Of a stretch of 64,000 nucleotides of DNA, positions 42,414 through 51,793 are shown in pieces. The position numbers were made by a program, and so were the translations under genes. Source of the stretch: Stagnimonas sp965279705 (GTDB lineage: Bacteria > Pseudomonadota > Gammaproteobacteria > Nevskiales > Nevskiaceae). Each line of letters starts with the position of its first letter. Within the stretch, counting starts at the first letter, position 1. The DNA lies in contig OZ257257.1 of the NCBI GenBank assembly GCA_965279705.1, forward strand, positions 1,674,001 through 1,738,000. The letters run 5' to 3'. Under the pieces are notes generated by a model that had not been told where the DNA came from, made no database searches, and was given only the letters and a program-made list of their open reading frames with translations.

Positions 42414-44567
42414 ATGCGCTGCATTGTCTTGATCGCTGCTCTTTTCATCAGCACCAGCCACGCCGCGTCGGTCGCGGATTTCCCCACGGGCAATGCGGTC
42501 GAGACCTATCACGGCATCAGCGTGCCCGACCCGTACCGCGGGCTCGAAGACCTGAAAGACCCGAAGGTCTTGAGCTGGTATCGCGCGCAGAACCAGCACG
42601 CGCGGCAGACCCTCGATGCGCTGCCCGGCAAGGCCGCCCTGAAGGCGCGCATCGGCGAGTTGCTGCGCGCCAAACCGGTATTGACCGGTTATCTGCAAAA
42701 GGATGCGACCGGCGGCATCTGGTATTTCCGCCGTGCTGGTGAGGAGCAGAACTTCAACCTCTATCGCCGTGCCAGTGAAACCGCCGCAGAGCAGGCAGTC
42801 GTCAGGCCGCAGCAGTTCAACCGCGACGGCCAGCAGGCGCAGATCATGGGCTACAGCCCGGCGCACGATGGCAGCAAGGTGGTGGTCACGCTGGCCTGGG
42901 ATGGCGACGAGCTGCACGAGGAGCAGCGCGTGATCTTGCGCGATGGCACGGTGCTGCCGGATGTGCTGCAACAGGTGCAGGGCAGCGATGCCATCGCAGA
43001 GGATCACAGTCAGTGGCTGCCCGATGGCAGCGGTTTTTTCTACGCCAAACTCAAGGGCGCGCCGCAGGGCAAGCCGGACGACTATGAAGATGGCGAGCTG
43101 CGGCTGCACCGGCTCGGCCAGCCGCAGAGTGCGGATGTGCTGCTGATGAATCGCCTCAGCCAACCGGCGCTCGCCTTGAAGCCGCAGGAGTACCCGGTGC
43201 CCAGCATCATCGCGGGCAGCCCTTATCTATTCGCCTGGGTGCAGGATGGCGTTGGCGACGCGCGTCTGTTCGCCAGCGATCTCAAGGCCGCACTGGCCGG
43301 CAAGCCAGAGTGGATCGCTCTCGGCGAAGCCGCCGAATACACCGTACAAGGCAGCACGGTGACGCTGCTGCGCAAGCTCAAATCGCCCAACGGCAGCTTG
43401 TGGCAGGCGACACTGCCGGCACCCGAAAGCGCGCAGATCGTGCCCGAAGGCAAGGCCGTGCTCACCGCGCTGCGTGCTGCCAAAAACGGGGTCTACGTGA
43501 CGGCGCTGGAGGCCAGCCGCACCACGCTGGCACTACTCAAGAGCGTGCCTACGCCGCGCCAGTGCATCCGCGCGCCCTGTCCGCAGGTGGACTACCGACT
43601 CACGCCCATTGCACTGCCGCTCGCCAGCAACAGCGCCTTTGTCACACATCCGCAGCAACCGGGGGCGCTGCTGCGTCTGAGGGACTGGAACCATGCCTCG
43701 CAAAACTTTGCCGTCGATGCCCAGGGGCAGGTGAAATCGCTGCCCTGGCCCGCGCCGGGCCCGTACGACGCACTCGCCAATCTGGTGGTCGAGCGTATCG
43801 AGGTGACGAGTGCCGACGGCGTGCAGATCCCGGTTGCCATCGTCTATGACAAAACCCTCAAGCGCGATGGCCACGCACCGCTGTTGATCGAGGGCTACAG
43901 CGCCTATGGCCAGCCCACCAATGCCTATCTCGCTCCTCCGATGCTGGCGTTCTACGAGCGCGGCGGCGTCTATGCCTGGGTGAGCGCGCGCGGCAGCGGT
44001 GACAAGGGGCGCGCCTGGCACCTGGGCGGCAAGGGGGCGCTCAAACCCAACACCTGGCGCGACGTGATTGCCGCCACCGAATGGCTGCATGCGCAAGGCT
44101 ATTCAAGCCCGGCGCGCACCACTGTCACAGGCACCAGCGCCGGCGGCATTCTCATGGGCGGGGCGATCACCGAGCGGCCGGAGTTGTTCGGCGGCGCCAT
44201 CGGCCATGTGCCGGCGGCCGACATGCTCGGCTTTGCGCGCAGCAGTAACGGCCCGCCGAACTTCCCGGAGTTCGGCGACCCGGCGAAGTTCGACGAGTTC
44301 GCCGCCCTCTTGCAGATGAGCCCCTACCACCGCGTGCAACAAGGCGTGGCGTATCCCGCTGTGCTGCTTACCACCGGCTTGAACGACAAGCGTGTGGAGA
44401 GCTGGGTCGTCGCCAAGCTCTACGCCAAGCTGGCGGCCAGTACCAGCAGTGGCCAGCCGGTGCTGATGACGGTAGACGAAACCACCGGCCACTTTGGTGA
44501 TTCGCTGGACACCCAGACCGCCAACAGCACCGATGTGATCGCCTTTGCCCTGAGCAGAAAGCCCTGA
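42414..44567 (+). CDS. Periplasmic prolyl oligopeptidase (S9A family)
   Basis: A 717-residue serine peptidase with a signal peptide (MRCIVLIAALFISTSHAAS) behind a GGAG site. The first 400 residues are the beta-propeller that gates peptide access (VPDPYRGLEDLKDPKVLSWY; DGSGFFYAKLKG). The C-terminal alpha/beta hydrolase domain holds the triad Ser575 (TGTSAGGILMGGAI), Asp658 (GLNDKRVESW) and His693 (TTGHFGDS). Prolyl oligopeptidases cut short peptides after proline; export implies nutrient peptide processing or peptide turnover in the periplasm. Longer upstream start at 42366 rejected. Confidence 0.9.
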   Translation: MRCIVLIAALFISTSHAASVADFPTGNAVETYHGISVPDPYRGLEDLKDPKVLSWYRAQNQHARQTLDALPGKAALKARIGELLRAKPVLTGYLQKDATGGIWYFRRAGEEQNFNLYRRASETAAEQAVVRPQQFNRDGQQAQIMGYSPAHDGSKVVVTLAWDGDELHEEQRVILRDGTVLPDVLQQVQGSDAIAEDHSQWLPDGSGFFYAKLKGAPQGKPDDYEDGELRLHRLGQPQSADVLLMNRLSQPALALKPQEYPVPSIIAGSPYLFAWVQDGVGDARLFASDLKAALAGKPEWIALGEAAEYTVQGSTVTLLRKLKSPNGSLWQATLPAPESAQIVPEGKAVLTALRAAKNGVYVTALEASRTTLALLKSVPTPRQCIRAPCPQVDYRLTPIALPLASNSAFVTHPQQPGALLRLRDWNHASQNFAVDAQGQVKSLPWPAPGPYDALANLVVERIEVTSADGVQIPVAIVYDKTLKRDGHAPLLIEGYSAYGQPTNAYLAPPMLAFYERGGVYAWVSARGSGDKGRAWHLGGKGALKPNTWRDVIAATEWLHAQGYSSPARTTVTGTSAGGILMGGAITERPELFGGAIGHVPAADMLGFARSSNGPPNFPEFGDPAKFDEFAALLQMSPYHRVQQGVAYPAVLLTTGLNDKRVESWVVAKLYAKLAASTSSGQPVLMTVDETTGHFGDSLDTQTANSTDVIAFALSRKP

Positions 44568-44585
44568 GGCGTGAACCCGTGCGCG

Positions 44586-44611
44586 GCGGCACATCGCGCT
44601 ATATGTGCCGC
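44586..44611. promoter_or_regulatory. 9-bp inverted repeat upstream of winged-helix kinase copy 2
   Basis: GCGGCACAT (44586-44594) and ATGTGCCGC (44603-44611) flank an 8-bp spacer, in the 79-bp gap between the peptidase stop and the regulator start. No T-run follows, so an operator is as likely as a terminator. Confidence 0.4.
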
Positions 44612-44646
44612 TTGCGCACAGCGCGTCAGCTGCCGACACTGGCGGT

Positions 44647-47427
44647 ATGGAAAGGGAAGACCCAAGCGGCGCGTTGCGCTGGCATTTCAACGGCTGCGTA
44701 CTGGATGAATCCAGCCTGCAACTGAGCGTGCGCGGTGCCGTGGTGGAGCTGGAGCGCAAGCCGCTGGAAGTGCTGCGCTACCTGCTGCGTCACGCGGGCG
44801 AAGTGGTGACCAAGGATGAAGTGCTGGAGGCCGTCTGGCCCGGCCGCATCCTGAGCGATACCGTGCTGGCCAAAGCCATCAGCCGCCTGCGCGAGGTGCT
44901 GGGCGAGACGGCTGCCGACACCCTGAAAACCGTGCACGGTTACGGCTACCGACTGGTGGCCGAGGTGCGGGTTGAGCAGCACACGACGCCGGTGCCGAAG
45001 CAGGCGAGCCTCGGCTTGCAGCGCGGCGACCATCCGCCGCTGCGCCCCAACTGGGTGCTGGTCGCACATCTCGAAAGCGGCGGTCGGGGCGAGGTCTGGC
45101 GCGTGCAGCACGAGAAGAACAGCGAGCAGCGGGTGCTCAAGTTCGCACTCGACGATGCGGCGCTGACCAGCCTCAAACGAGAGATCACGCTCAACCGTCT
45201 GCTGCGGCAATCGCTGGGTGAACAGGCCGCGGTCACGCAGCTGCTGGACTGGAACCTGCAACAGCCGCCGTTCTTCATCGAGCTGCCCTACCTGCCGCAG
45301 GGCTCGCTGGCCGATTGGGCTGCCGCTGCGGGTGGCTTGGCGTTGATCCCGCTCACCACGCGGCTGGATGTGGCCGCACAGATCGCCGAGGCCGTGAGCG
45401 CTGCGCATGGCGTGGGCGTGCTGCACAAAGACCTGAAGCCTGCCAATGTGCTGGTCACCGGCGCGGCTGAAAACCCGCTCATCCAGCTCACCGATTTCGG
45501 CAGTGGTGCCGTGATGGAGCAGGCGCAACTGGATGCGCTCGGCATCACCCGCATGGGCCTGACGCAAAGCATCGGCGGCAGTGATTCGACCAGCGGCACG
45601 CCGCTATATTTCGCGCCCGAAGTGCTCGCCGGCCAACCGCATACCGTGCGCAGCGACAACTACGCGCTCGGCGTACTGCTGTATCAACTCAGCGTCGGCG
45701 ACTTCAAGAAGCCGCTCTCTCCTGGCTGGGAACGCGACATCGCCGACCCGCTGCTGCGCGAAGACATTGCGGCTGCTGCCGATGGCAATCCGGTACATCG
45801 TCTGGGCGATGCCGAAGAACTCGCCAAGCGACTGCGCACGCTGGAGGCTCGTCGCATCGAGCGCACGCGCAACGAGATGCAGCACGCCGCCGAACAGCGC
45901 GCCCTCGAAGCGGCTGCGCACCTGCAACGTGACAACGAGCGGCTGCGCACGCGCCGCAGCTGGATGACGGCCACCGTGTTCGCGCTCGCGCTGGGCTTGG
46001 TCGCAAGCCTCGTGCTGTATCGGCAATCGCGCCTCGCGCGTGACGAGGCGCTGATGGCCGCCGCCACCGCAGAAGCCGTCACCAGCTACTTCACCGACGA
46101 CATCATCGACGTCGTGCAGGCCGACGATATCGACGTGAAGACGCTCAGCATCGAACAACTCTTCGAGAGGCTCGCACTGCGGGTTGATAGCCGTCTCGAC
46201 GGCCAGCCCGAGGTCGAGGCGCGGGTGCGGATGACGCTGGCGGCGGTGTTCGAGTTATTTGCAGATACGCGCGAAACGCCGATCGAGCAGATCAAAAAGG
46301 CATTTCAGAAAGTGCTGGAAGTCGCGGCAACGCAGCCGGTGGGCGCCGTGGGCTTGCTGAAGCGCATGGAAGACGTGAACTTTCTGCCTGCACTTTCATT
46401 GGCCGACATCGCCGCACTCGATGCGGTGCTCGACCGTGCGGAGCAGGAGTTTGGCGACCCTGCCAACGTCGAACGCCGCACGGTGGCGACCCTGCGCAAG
46501 GAAATCGCCCGCGATGTGGGCCTGACGCGCGACAACCCCGTGGATGGACTCAAGCGTCTCGATGCGCTGTTGGCCGGCGGGCCGATGGATGCCGACCTGG
46601 CATGGGAGGTGAAGCGCAGCCGCGCGGCACTGTTGAAAAACTTGGGTCGCCCTAGGGACGCCCTCGCGCAATACCAGCAGATATTGGCCGACCCCAAGGC
46701 CGAAACCTTTGCCGGCGGCACGTTTTATCTGGCGCGCATGAAGGCCGAAATCGGCTCTCTGCTGCTCGAAGTGGGTGAGCCCGATGCTGCCGAACCGCTG
46801 ATTCTGGGCTTTGCCGCCGAAGTGTTGAAAGGCATGCGCGAAGACAGCGGTGCGAGCCTTAAAACCCAGTATCAGTTGAGCCTGCTGCGCCTTGCCCAGG
46901 GCCGCACGGCCGAGGCCATCGCCCTGCTCGACAAAGCCAGTCCGCTCTTCAGCCGCCGCATTGCCGATGCCGCCCTGGCCGAAGTGCCGCTGTATGCCGA
47001 GGCAAAAAGCCTGCGCGTCGATGCGCAGCTGCTGGCAGGCCACACCGCGCAGGCACTGATGCAATCGCGCGAAGGCTTGCAGGAGATGACCAGTGCCATG
47101 CAGCGCGTGGGCAGCGACCCCACTTCAACCCCGTACTACGTGGTGCGGTTGCGGCATATCGATGCCCTGGCCGCAGCCGGGGAGGCAGCTGCTGCCCGCA
47201 CCATGCTTGTCGCCCTGCCTGCCGCCGTGCTCGACAAGCAGCCGCCGCAAAGCCTGCTGCGCGCCGAGCGACTGCGGGTGGAGGGTGCCGTGCTGCGCGC
47301 CGAAGGCGATGCCACTGCTGCGCGCCACAAGCTCGCCGACGCCGAGGCCATGCTGGTGCAGGTTTTCGGCGCTCAGAGCTGGCGCGTGAAGCGTGTGCAG
47401 CTGCAACTTGCATCCACACCCAGCTAG
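44647..47427 (+). CDS. Winged-helix / Ser-Thr kinase / TPR membrane regulator (copy 2)
   Basis: A 926-residue paralogue of the 6078-8900 protein. Winged helix at about 10-105 (KPLEVLRYLLRHAGEVVTKD, TLKTVHGYGYRLVAEV). Kinase domain about 130-390 with RVLKFAL, HKDLKPANVLV near residue 259 and TDFGSGAV. The glycine loop reads HLESGGRGEVW, less canonical than copy 1. Membrane helix about 438-460 (TATVFALALGLVASLVLY). The rest is helical TPR-like repeats (AEPLILGFAAEVLKGM, RPRDALAQYQQILADP). ATG 44647 chosen because the winged helix starts soon after. The same strand as the upstream peptidase, with an inverted repeat between. Likely a membrane one-component regulator with kinase activity; targets unknown, but TTGAA repeat sites nearby are candidates. 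Confidence 0.87.
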   Translation: MEREDPSGALRWHFNGCVLDESSLQLSVRGAVVELERKPLEVLRYLLRHAGEVVTKDEVLEAVWPGRILSDTVLAKAISRLREVLGETAADTLKTVHGYGYRLVAEVRVEQHTTPVPKQASLGLQRGDHPPLRPNWVLVAHLESGGRGEVWRVQHEKNSEQRVLKFALDDAALTSLKREITLNRLLRQSLGEQAAVTQLLDWNLQQPPFFIELPYLPQGSLADWAAAAGGLALIPLTTRLDVAAQIAEAVSAAHGVGVLHKDLKPANVLVTGAAENPLIQLTDFGSGAVMEQAQLDALGITRMGLTQSIGGSDSTSGTPLYFAPEVLAGQPHTVRSDNYALGVLLYQLSVGDFKKPLSPGWERDIADPLLREDIAAAADGNPVHRLGDAEELAKRLRTLEARRIERTRNEMQHAAEQRALEAAAHLQRDNERLRTRRSWMTATVFALALGLVASLVLYRQSRLARDEALMAAATAEAVTSYFTDDIIDVVQADDIDVKTLSIEQLFERLALRVDSRLDGQPEVEARVRMTLAAVFELFADTRETPIEQIKKAFQKVLEVAATQPVGAVGLLKRMEDVNFLPALSLADIAALDAVLDRAEQEFGDPANVERRTVATLRKEIARDVGLTRDNPVDGLKRLDALLAGGPMDADLAWEVKRSRAALLKNLGRPRDALAQYQQILADPKAETFAGGTFYLARMKAEIGSLLLEVGEPDAAEPLILGFAAEVLKGMREDSGASLKTQYQLSLLRLAQGRTAEAIALLDKASPLFSRRIADAALAEVPLYAEAKSLRVDAQLLAGHTAQALMQSREGLQEMTSAMQRVGSDPTSTPYYVVRLRHIDALAAAGEAAAARTMLVALPAAVLDKQPPQSLLRAERLRVEGAVLRAEGDATAARHKLADAEAMLVQVFGAQSWRVKRVQLQLASTPS

Positions 47428-47471
47428 CCCTCCATCGTTGTACTCACTCTCATCTGCACTCAAAGCCCACC

Positions 47472-48128
47472 ATGCGCCTCGCCATCTTCGACCTCGACCA
47501 TACGCTGCTGAGCGACGACAGCGATTTTCTCTGGGGCCAGTTTCTGTGCGACGAAGGGCATGTCGACCGCGCCGAATACGAGGCGACCAACCGGGCTTTC
47601 TATGAGCAGTACCAGGCGGGTACGCTGGACATCATGGCGTTCTGCGCCTTCAGCCTGCGGCCGCTGGCAATGCACGATCCCGAGACGCTCTATGCCTGGC
47701 GTCGCCGGTTCATCGCCGAGCGCATCGCGCCGATCGTGGCGACCAAGGCCCCCGAGTTGCTCGCGCGCCACCGTGCCGAGGGCACCACGCTGCTGATCAC
47801 CAGTGCCACCAACCGCTTCGTCACCGAGCCCATCGCCGCACTGCTGGGCGTGGAGCATCTGATCGCCACTGATGCCGAAATGATCGACGGCCGCTACACC
47901 GGCCGCGTCGCCGGGCTGCCCAATTTCCAGTCGGGCAAGGTGACGCGCCTCCAGCAATGGCTGGCCGCACAGCCCGAGGTCTACAGCCACAAGATCGCCT
48001 ACAGCGATTCCCGCAACGACATCCCCCTGCTGGAGATGGCCGACGAGGCGGTGGCGGTGGATGCCGACGCCGTGTTGAGTGCGGAGGCCGTGAAGCGCGG
48101 CTGGCGGGCGATCAGCCTCAGGGGGTGA
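47472..48128 (+). CDS. HAD-IB family phosphatase (SerB-like hydrolase)
   Basis: A 218-residue haloacid dehalogenase-fold hydrolase of subclass IB. Motif I is FDLDHTLL (nucleophile Asp, acid/base Asp), motif II is LLITSATNRFV, motif III Lys in SGKVTRLQQWL, and motif IV YSDSRNDIPLLEMAD. An inserted helical cap between motifs I and II fits phosphoserine phosphatase-like and small-molecule phosphatases. The substrate is unknown. It ends three bases before the GTG start of eutB, so it may be co-transcribed. Confidence 0.85.
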   Translation: MRLAIFDLDHTLLSDDSDFLWGQFLCDEGHVDRAEYEATNRAFYEQYQAGTLDIMAFCAFSLRPLAMHDPETLYAWRRRFIAERIAPIVATKAPELLARHRAEGTTLLITSATNRFVTEPIAALLGVEHLIATDAEMIDGRYTGRVAGLPNFQSGKVTRLQQWLAAQPEVYSHKIAYSDSRNDIPLLEMADEAVAVDADAVLSAEAVKRGWRAISLRG

Positions 48129-48131
48129 GTT

Positions 48132-49529
48132 GTGGCCTATCACAGCAGCCTCGGGATCAATCGTCACCGATTCGATGACCTTAAGACGCTGCTGGCCTGC
48201 GCCTCGCCGCGACGCTCCGGCGACGAGCTGGCGGGCCTTGCTGCCGATAGCGACGAGCGGCGCGTGGCAGCCCGCCATGCGCTGGCCGAGTTGCCGCTTC
48301 GGGTGTTTCTCGACCAGGCGCTGGTGCCCTACGAGCACGACGAGGTCACGCGCCTGATTGTCGACAGCCACGATGCCGCCGCCTTCGCGCCCGTGTGCCA
48401 CATGAGCGTCGGGCAGTTTCGCAACTGGTTGCTGTCTTATGACGCAAGCACCGAGGCGCTGAGCGCGCTGGCCTCAGGACTGACGCCGGAAATGGTCGCT
48501 GCCGTCAGCAAGCTGATGCGCAATCAGGATTTGATCGCAGTCGGCGCCAAGTGCCGCGTGATCACTAGCTTTCGCAATACGCTGGGTCTGCCGGGGCGGC
48601 TGGCCTGCCGGCTGCAACCCAATCACCCCACCGACGATCCGCTGGGCATCGCTGCCTCGACGCTCGACGGCCTGCTGTTCGGGGCGGGCGATGCGGTGAT
48701 CGGCCTCAACCCGGCGGGCGACAGCGTGCCGGACACCATCCGCCTGCTGGAGATGTTCGACGTCCTGCGGCAACGCTTCGATATCCCTACGCAGTCTTGT
48801 GTGCTGGCGCATGTCACCACCAGCCTGCGGGCGATGGAGCGGGGCGCACCGCTGGACTTGGTGTTCCAGTCGATTGCCGGCAGCGAGGCCGCCAACGCCG
48901 GCTTCGGCGTCAACCTGGCGCTGCTGCGCGAGGCGCGGGATGCCGCGCTCAGCCTCAAGCGCGGCACGGTCGGTACCGACTGCATGTACTTCGAGACCGG
49001 CCAGGGCTCGGCCCTGTCTGCCGATGCCCATCACGGCGTCGATCAGCAGACCATGGAGGTGCGCGCCTACGCCGTCGCGCGTGCCTACCGGCCGCTGCTG
49101 GTCAACACCGTCGTCGGTTTCATCGGCCCGGAATATCTCTACGACGGCAAGCAGATCATCCGCGCCGGGCTCGAGGATCATTGCTGCGGCAAGCTGCTGG
49201 GCCTGCCGATGGGCGTGGACGTCTGCTACACCAACCACGCCGAAGCCGATCAGGACGACATGGACACGCTGCTGACGCTGCTGGCGACGGCCGGTGTCAA
49301 TTTCGTCATCGCCGTGCCGGGCGCGGACGACGTGATGCTCAGCTACCAGAGCCTGTCGTATCACGATGTCGTCGCAACGCGGCATCTCATGCAGCTGCGG
49401 CCCGCGCCGGAGTTCGAGACCTGGCTGGCGAAGATGGGCTTGCTGGATGAACACGGCCGCCTGCCGCCGCCGGGTACAAACCATCGCGCCCTGCAACAGT
49501 TGCTGGCGCTGGAAAACTTGCCGCGATGA
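48132..49529 (+). CDS. eutB: Ethanolamine ammonia-lyase large subunit
   Basis: A 465-residue catalytic subunit that, with adenosylcobalamin, converts ethanolamine to acetaldehyde and ammonia. Family blocks: SHDAAAFAPVCHMSVGQFRN, LTPEMVAAVSKLMRNQDLI, CRLQPNHPTDDPLGIAAS, FQSIAGSEAANAGFGVNLAL, TVGTDCMYFETGQGSALSA and GLPMGVDVCYTNHAEAD. Full length. The start is GTG at 48132 just after GGGGGTGA. Its stop overlaps the eutC start (ATGA), giving coupled translation. No eut shell, EutA reactivase, or transporter gene is present nearby. Confidence 0.97.
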   Translation: MAYHSSLGINRHRFDDLKTLLACASPRRSGDELAGLAADSDERRVAARHALAELPLRVFLDQALVPYEHDEVTRLIVDSHDAAAFAPVCHMSVGQFRNWLLSYDASTEALSALASGLTPEMVAAVSKLMRNQDLIAVGAKCRVITSFRNTLGLPGRLACRLQPNHPTDDPLGIAASTLDGLLFGAGDAVIGLNPAGDSVPDTIRLLEMFDVLRQRFDIPTQSCVLAHVTTSLRAMERGAPLDLVFQSIAGSEAANAGFGVNLALLREARDAALSLKRGTVGTDCMYFETGQGSALSADAHHGVDQQTMEVRAYAVARAYRPLLVNTVVGFIGPEYLYDGKQIIRAGLEDHCCGKLLGLPMGVDVCYTNHAEADQDDMDTLLTLLATAGVNFVIAVPGADDVMLSYQSLSYHDVVATRHLMQLRPAPEFETWLAKMGLLDEHGRLPPPGTNHRALQQLLALENLPR

Positions 49530-50284
49530 GCCTGCCCAAGCCGCCTTCCAGTGAGGTTGATCCCTTCGCCGGCTTGCGCGTTGCGACCCGCGCCCGCATC
49601 GGCTTGGGCCGTGCTGGCGACGCGCTGCCGACCGAAGCCCTACTGGACTTCCAGGCCGCGCATGCCCGCGCCCGCGATGCCGTGCATGGGGTGGTGGACT
49701 TCGTCCGCATCGCCGAGCAATTGCAGCCGCTGCCCAGCCTGCTGCTGCGCTCGCGTGCGCCGGACCGCACCAGCTATCTGCGCCGCCCCGATTGGGGTCG
49801 CCGCCTGCATGCGGACGATCTTCCCCTGCTCACCGCACAGCGGGGCGACTACGACCTGGCGCTGGTGGTGGCCGATGGTCTGTCAGCGGCAGCGGTCAAT
49901 GCCCACGCCGCGCCATTCATTGCCGAGCTGCTGCGCCGCATCCCCAACTGGAAACTTGCACCCATCGTGCTGGCGCAGCAGGCGCGGGTGGCGCTGGGCG
50001 ATGAGGTCGCCGAGACCTTGGGTGCACGCTTGGTCGTGGTGCTGATCGGCGAACGTCCGGGCCTGTCCATCGCCGACAGCCTGGGCATCTACCTTACTTG
50101 GGAGCCTAACCTGGGTCGGGCCGATTCCGAGCGCAACTGCATCTCCAACATCCACGCTGACGGCCTCTCTTACACGCAGGCGGCCGACACCTTGAGCTGG
50201 CTGATGTCCGAAGCGCGTGCCCGCCATCTCACGGGCGTCGAACTCAAGGTGGATGCGGCGCTCGTGCTTGCGGATGGCCGATAA
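49526..50284 (+). CDS. eutC: Ethanolamine ammonia-lyase small subunit
   Basis: A 252-residue partner of EutB that helps bind adenosylcobalamin. Family blocks: ATRARIGLGRAGDALPTEAL, DFQAAHARARDAVHGVVDF, LVVADGLSAAAVNAHAAPF, VVLIGERPGLSIADSLGIYL and ERNCISNIHADGLSYTQAAD. ATG 49526 overlaps the eutB stop by four bases. Length is slightly below that of some enteric EutC, which carry an N-terminal targeting extension; the lack of that extension fits the absence of a microcompartment here. Confidence 0.96.
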   Translation: MSLPKPPSSEVDPFAGLRVATRARIGLGRAGDALPTEALLDFQAAHARARDAVHGVVDFVRIAEQLQPLPSLLLRSRAPDRTSYLRRPDWGRRLHADDLPLLTAQRGDYDLALVVADGLSAAAVNAHAAPFIAELLRRIPNWKLAPIVLAQQARVALGDEVAETLGARLVVVLIGERPGLSIADSLGIYLTWEPNLGRADSERNCISNIHADGLSYTQAADTLSWLMSEARARHLTGVELKVDAALVLADGR

Positions 50285-50315
50285 GAAAAGCAGCACGCCC
50301 GCCTAAATCGGTAAG

Positions 50316-51770
50316 TTACCGCGCGCTCACCTGCACGGCGTTTGCTGCAACCGGCGCGGTCTCCCAGCTGCCGCCGAGTGCGCGGATGAGTCCCACCGTG
50401 GCCTGGTATTGCGCCGACTTCACCTGCACCGCCTGACGACGATTGGCCAGCTCGCTGCGCTGGGCATCGAGCAGGTCCAGCTGGCCGATGAAGCCGTTGC
50501 GATAGCGGCTGTTCGACAGCGCCGTGGCATGCGCCGACGAGGCGACGGCACGACTCTGCGCTTCTGATTGCGCAGCCAGCAGGCTCAAGGCCGAGAGCTG
50601 GTCTTCGACATCCTGAAACGCGATCAGTATCTGCTCGCGATAGCTGGCCATGGCGAAGTCTTGCAGCGCCTTGGCGGACTGCACGCCGGCCTCGCGGCGG
50701 CCGCCATCCAGCACCGGCAGCGACAGCAATGCGCCGATGCCCCAACTGCGCGCCGACCATTCCAGCACGTCGGCAATATCCGTGGCCGCAGTGCCGCCCT
50801 GCGCGGTGAGCGTGATGTTGGGGAAGAACACGGTCTTCGCCACGCCCAGCCGCTGCTGCGCGGCGAGCAGGCTGTTGAGCGCGGCCGAGACATCCGGCCG
50901 GCGTGCCAGCACCGTGCCCGGCACGTTGGCGGGGATCACTGGCAGGTTCGCGGACCAGTCCGCGGAGGTGACCGAGAAGTTGCTGGCGGTGGCACCGACC
51001 AGCACGGCGAGTGCGTGTTCGAGTGCCGCACGCTGGCGGTCGAGTGCGAGCGCATCGGACTCAGTGGTCGCCACCTGGGTCTTCACGCGCACAAGGTCCA
51101 GTTCGGCGACATCGCCGGCGTTGAAGCGGCGCTCGGTGAGGATCTCGGTGTTGCGATAGGTAGCGACGGTCTGGCGCACCAGCGCACGTTCCTCGTCGAG
51201 CGCGCGCAGCGCCAGATACGTTTGCGCGACCTGCGACTGCACCAAGAGCTGCGTGCTTTGCAGCAGCGCGGCGCTGCTGCTGGCATCGAAGCTCGCGGCC
51301 TTGGAGGCACCCGTGAGACGACCGAACAGATCGACCTCGTACGAGAGATTCGCGCCCAACCCGAACAGCGAATAGGGCTGCCCACCGGTGAGTGCATCGG
51401 TCTGCCGCATGGCATTGGCACCGACGCCGAGCTGCGGACTGCGGTCGGCATCGACGCCGCGCAGCTGCGCCCTGGCTTGCGCCAGTCGCGCCGCGGCCTG
51501 CTGCATGCTGGTGTTGTTGCTGGCGGCCTGCGTCATCAGCGCATCGAGCGTCGGGTCGGCAAAGGCTTTCCACCATTCGCCACGGGCCTGCGACTCGGCC
51601 GGGGCGACAGTGGTCCACTGGCCGCTTTCGGCCTCCTTGAAGCTCGTCGGTGTGGCGGGGACTTGCGAGAGATCGAGCGCCGGTGCGGTGGCGCAGCCCG
51701 CCAGCACCATGCTGGCGAGCAGCGGTGCCAAGACAAGGTGCAGAGTCGGTTTACGGAAGTTGGTTTTCAT
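50316..51770 (-). CDS. RND efflux outer membrane channel lipoprotein (OprM/NodT family)
   Basis: A 484-residue TolC-type channel. Lipobox LAGC with Cys26 marks it as a lipoprotein anchored in the outer membrane. Two OEP repeats are visible (ARGEWWKAFADPTLDALMTQ at the start; ARRPDVSAALNSLLAAQQRL in the middle), and coiled-coil helices rich in Ala, Gln and Leu. ATG 51770 has a GGAG site. It is the last gene of the adaptor-pump-channel operon. Confidence 0.93.
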   Translation of the reverse strand: MKTNFRKPTLHLVLAPLLASMVLAGCATAPALDLSQVPATPTSFKEAESGQWTTVAPAESQARGEWWKAFADPTLDALMTQAASNNTSMQQAAARLAQARAQLRGVDADRSPQLGVGANAMRQTDALTGGQPYSLFGLGANLSYEVDLFGRLTGASKAASFDASSSAALLQSTQLLVQSQVAQTYLALRALDEERALVRQTVATYRNTEILTERRFNAGDVAELDLVRVKTQVATTESDALALDRQRAALEHALAVLVGATASNFSVTSADWSANLPVIPANVPGTVLARRPDVSAALNSLLAAQQRLGVAKTVFFPNITLTAQGGTAATDIADVLEWSARSWGIGALLSLPVLDGGRREAGVQSAKALQDFAMASYREQILIAFQDVEDQLSALSLLAAQSEAQSRAVASSAHATALSNSRYRNGFIGQLDLLDAQRSELANRRQAVQVKSAQYQATVGLIRALGGSWETAPVAANAVQVSAR

Positions 51771-51793
51771 GTGGGGCTCCATCAGAAAGGCGA

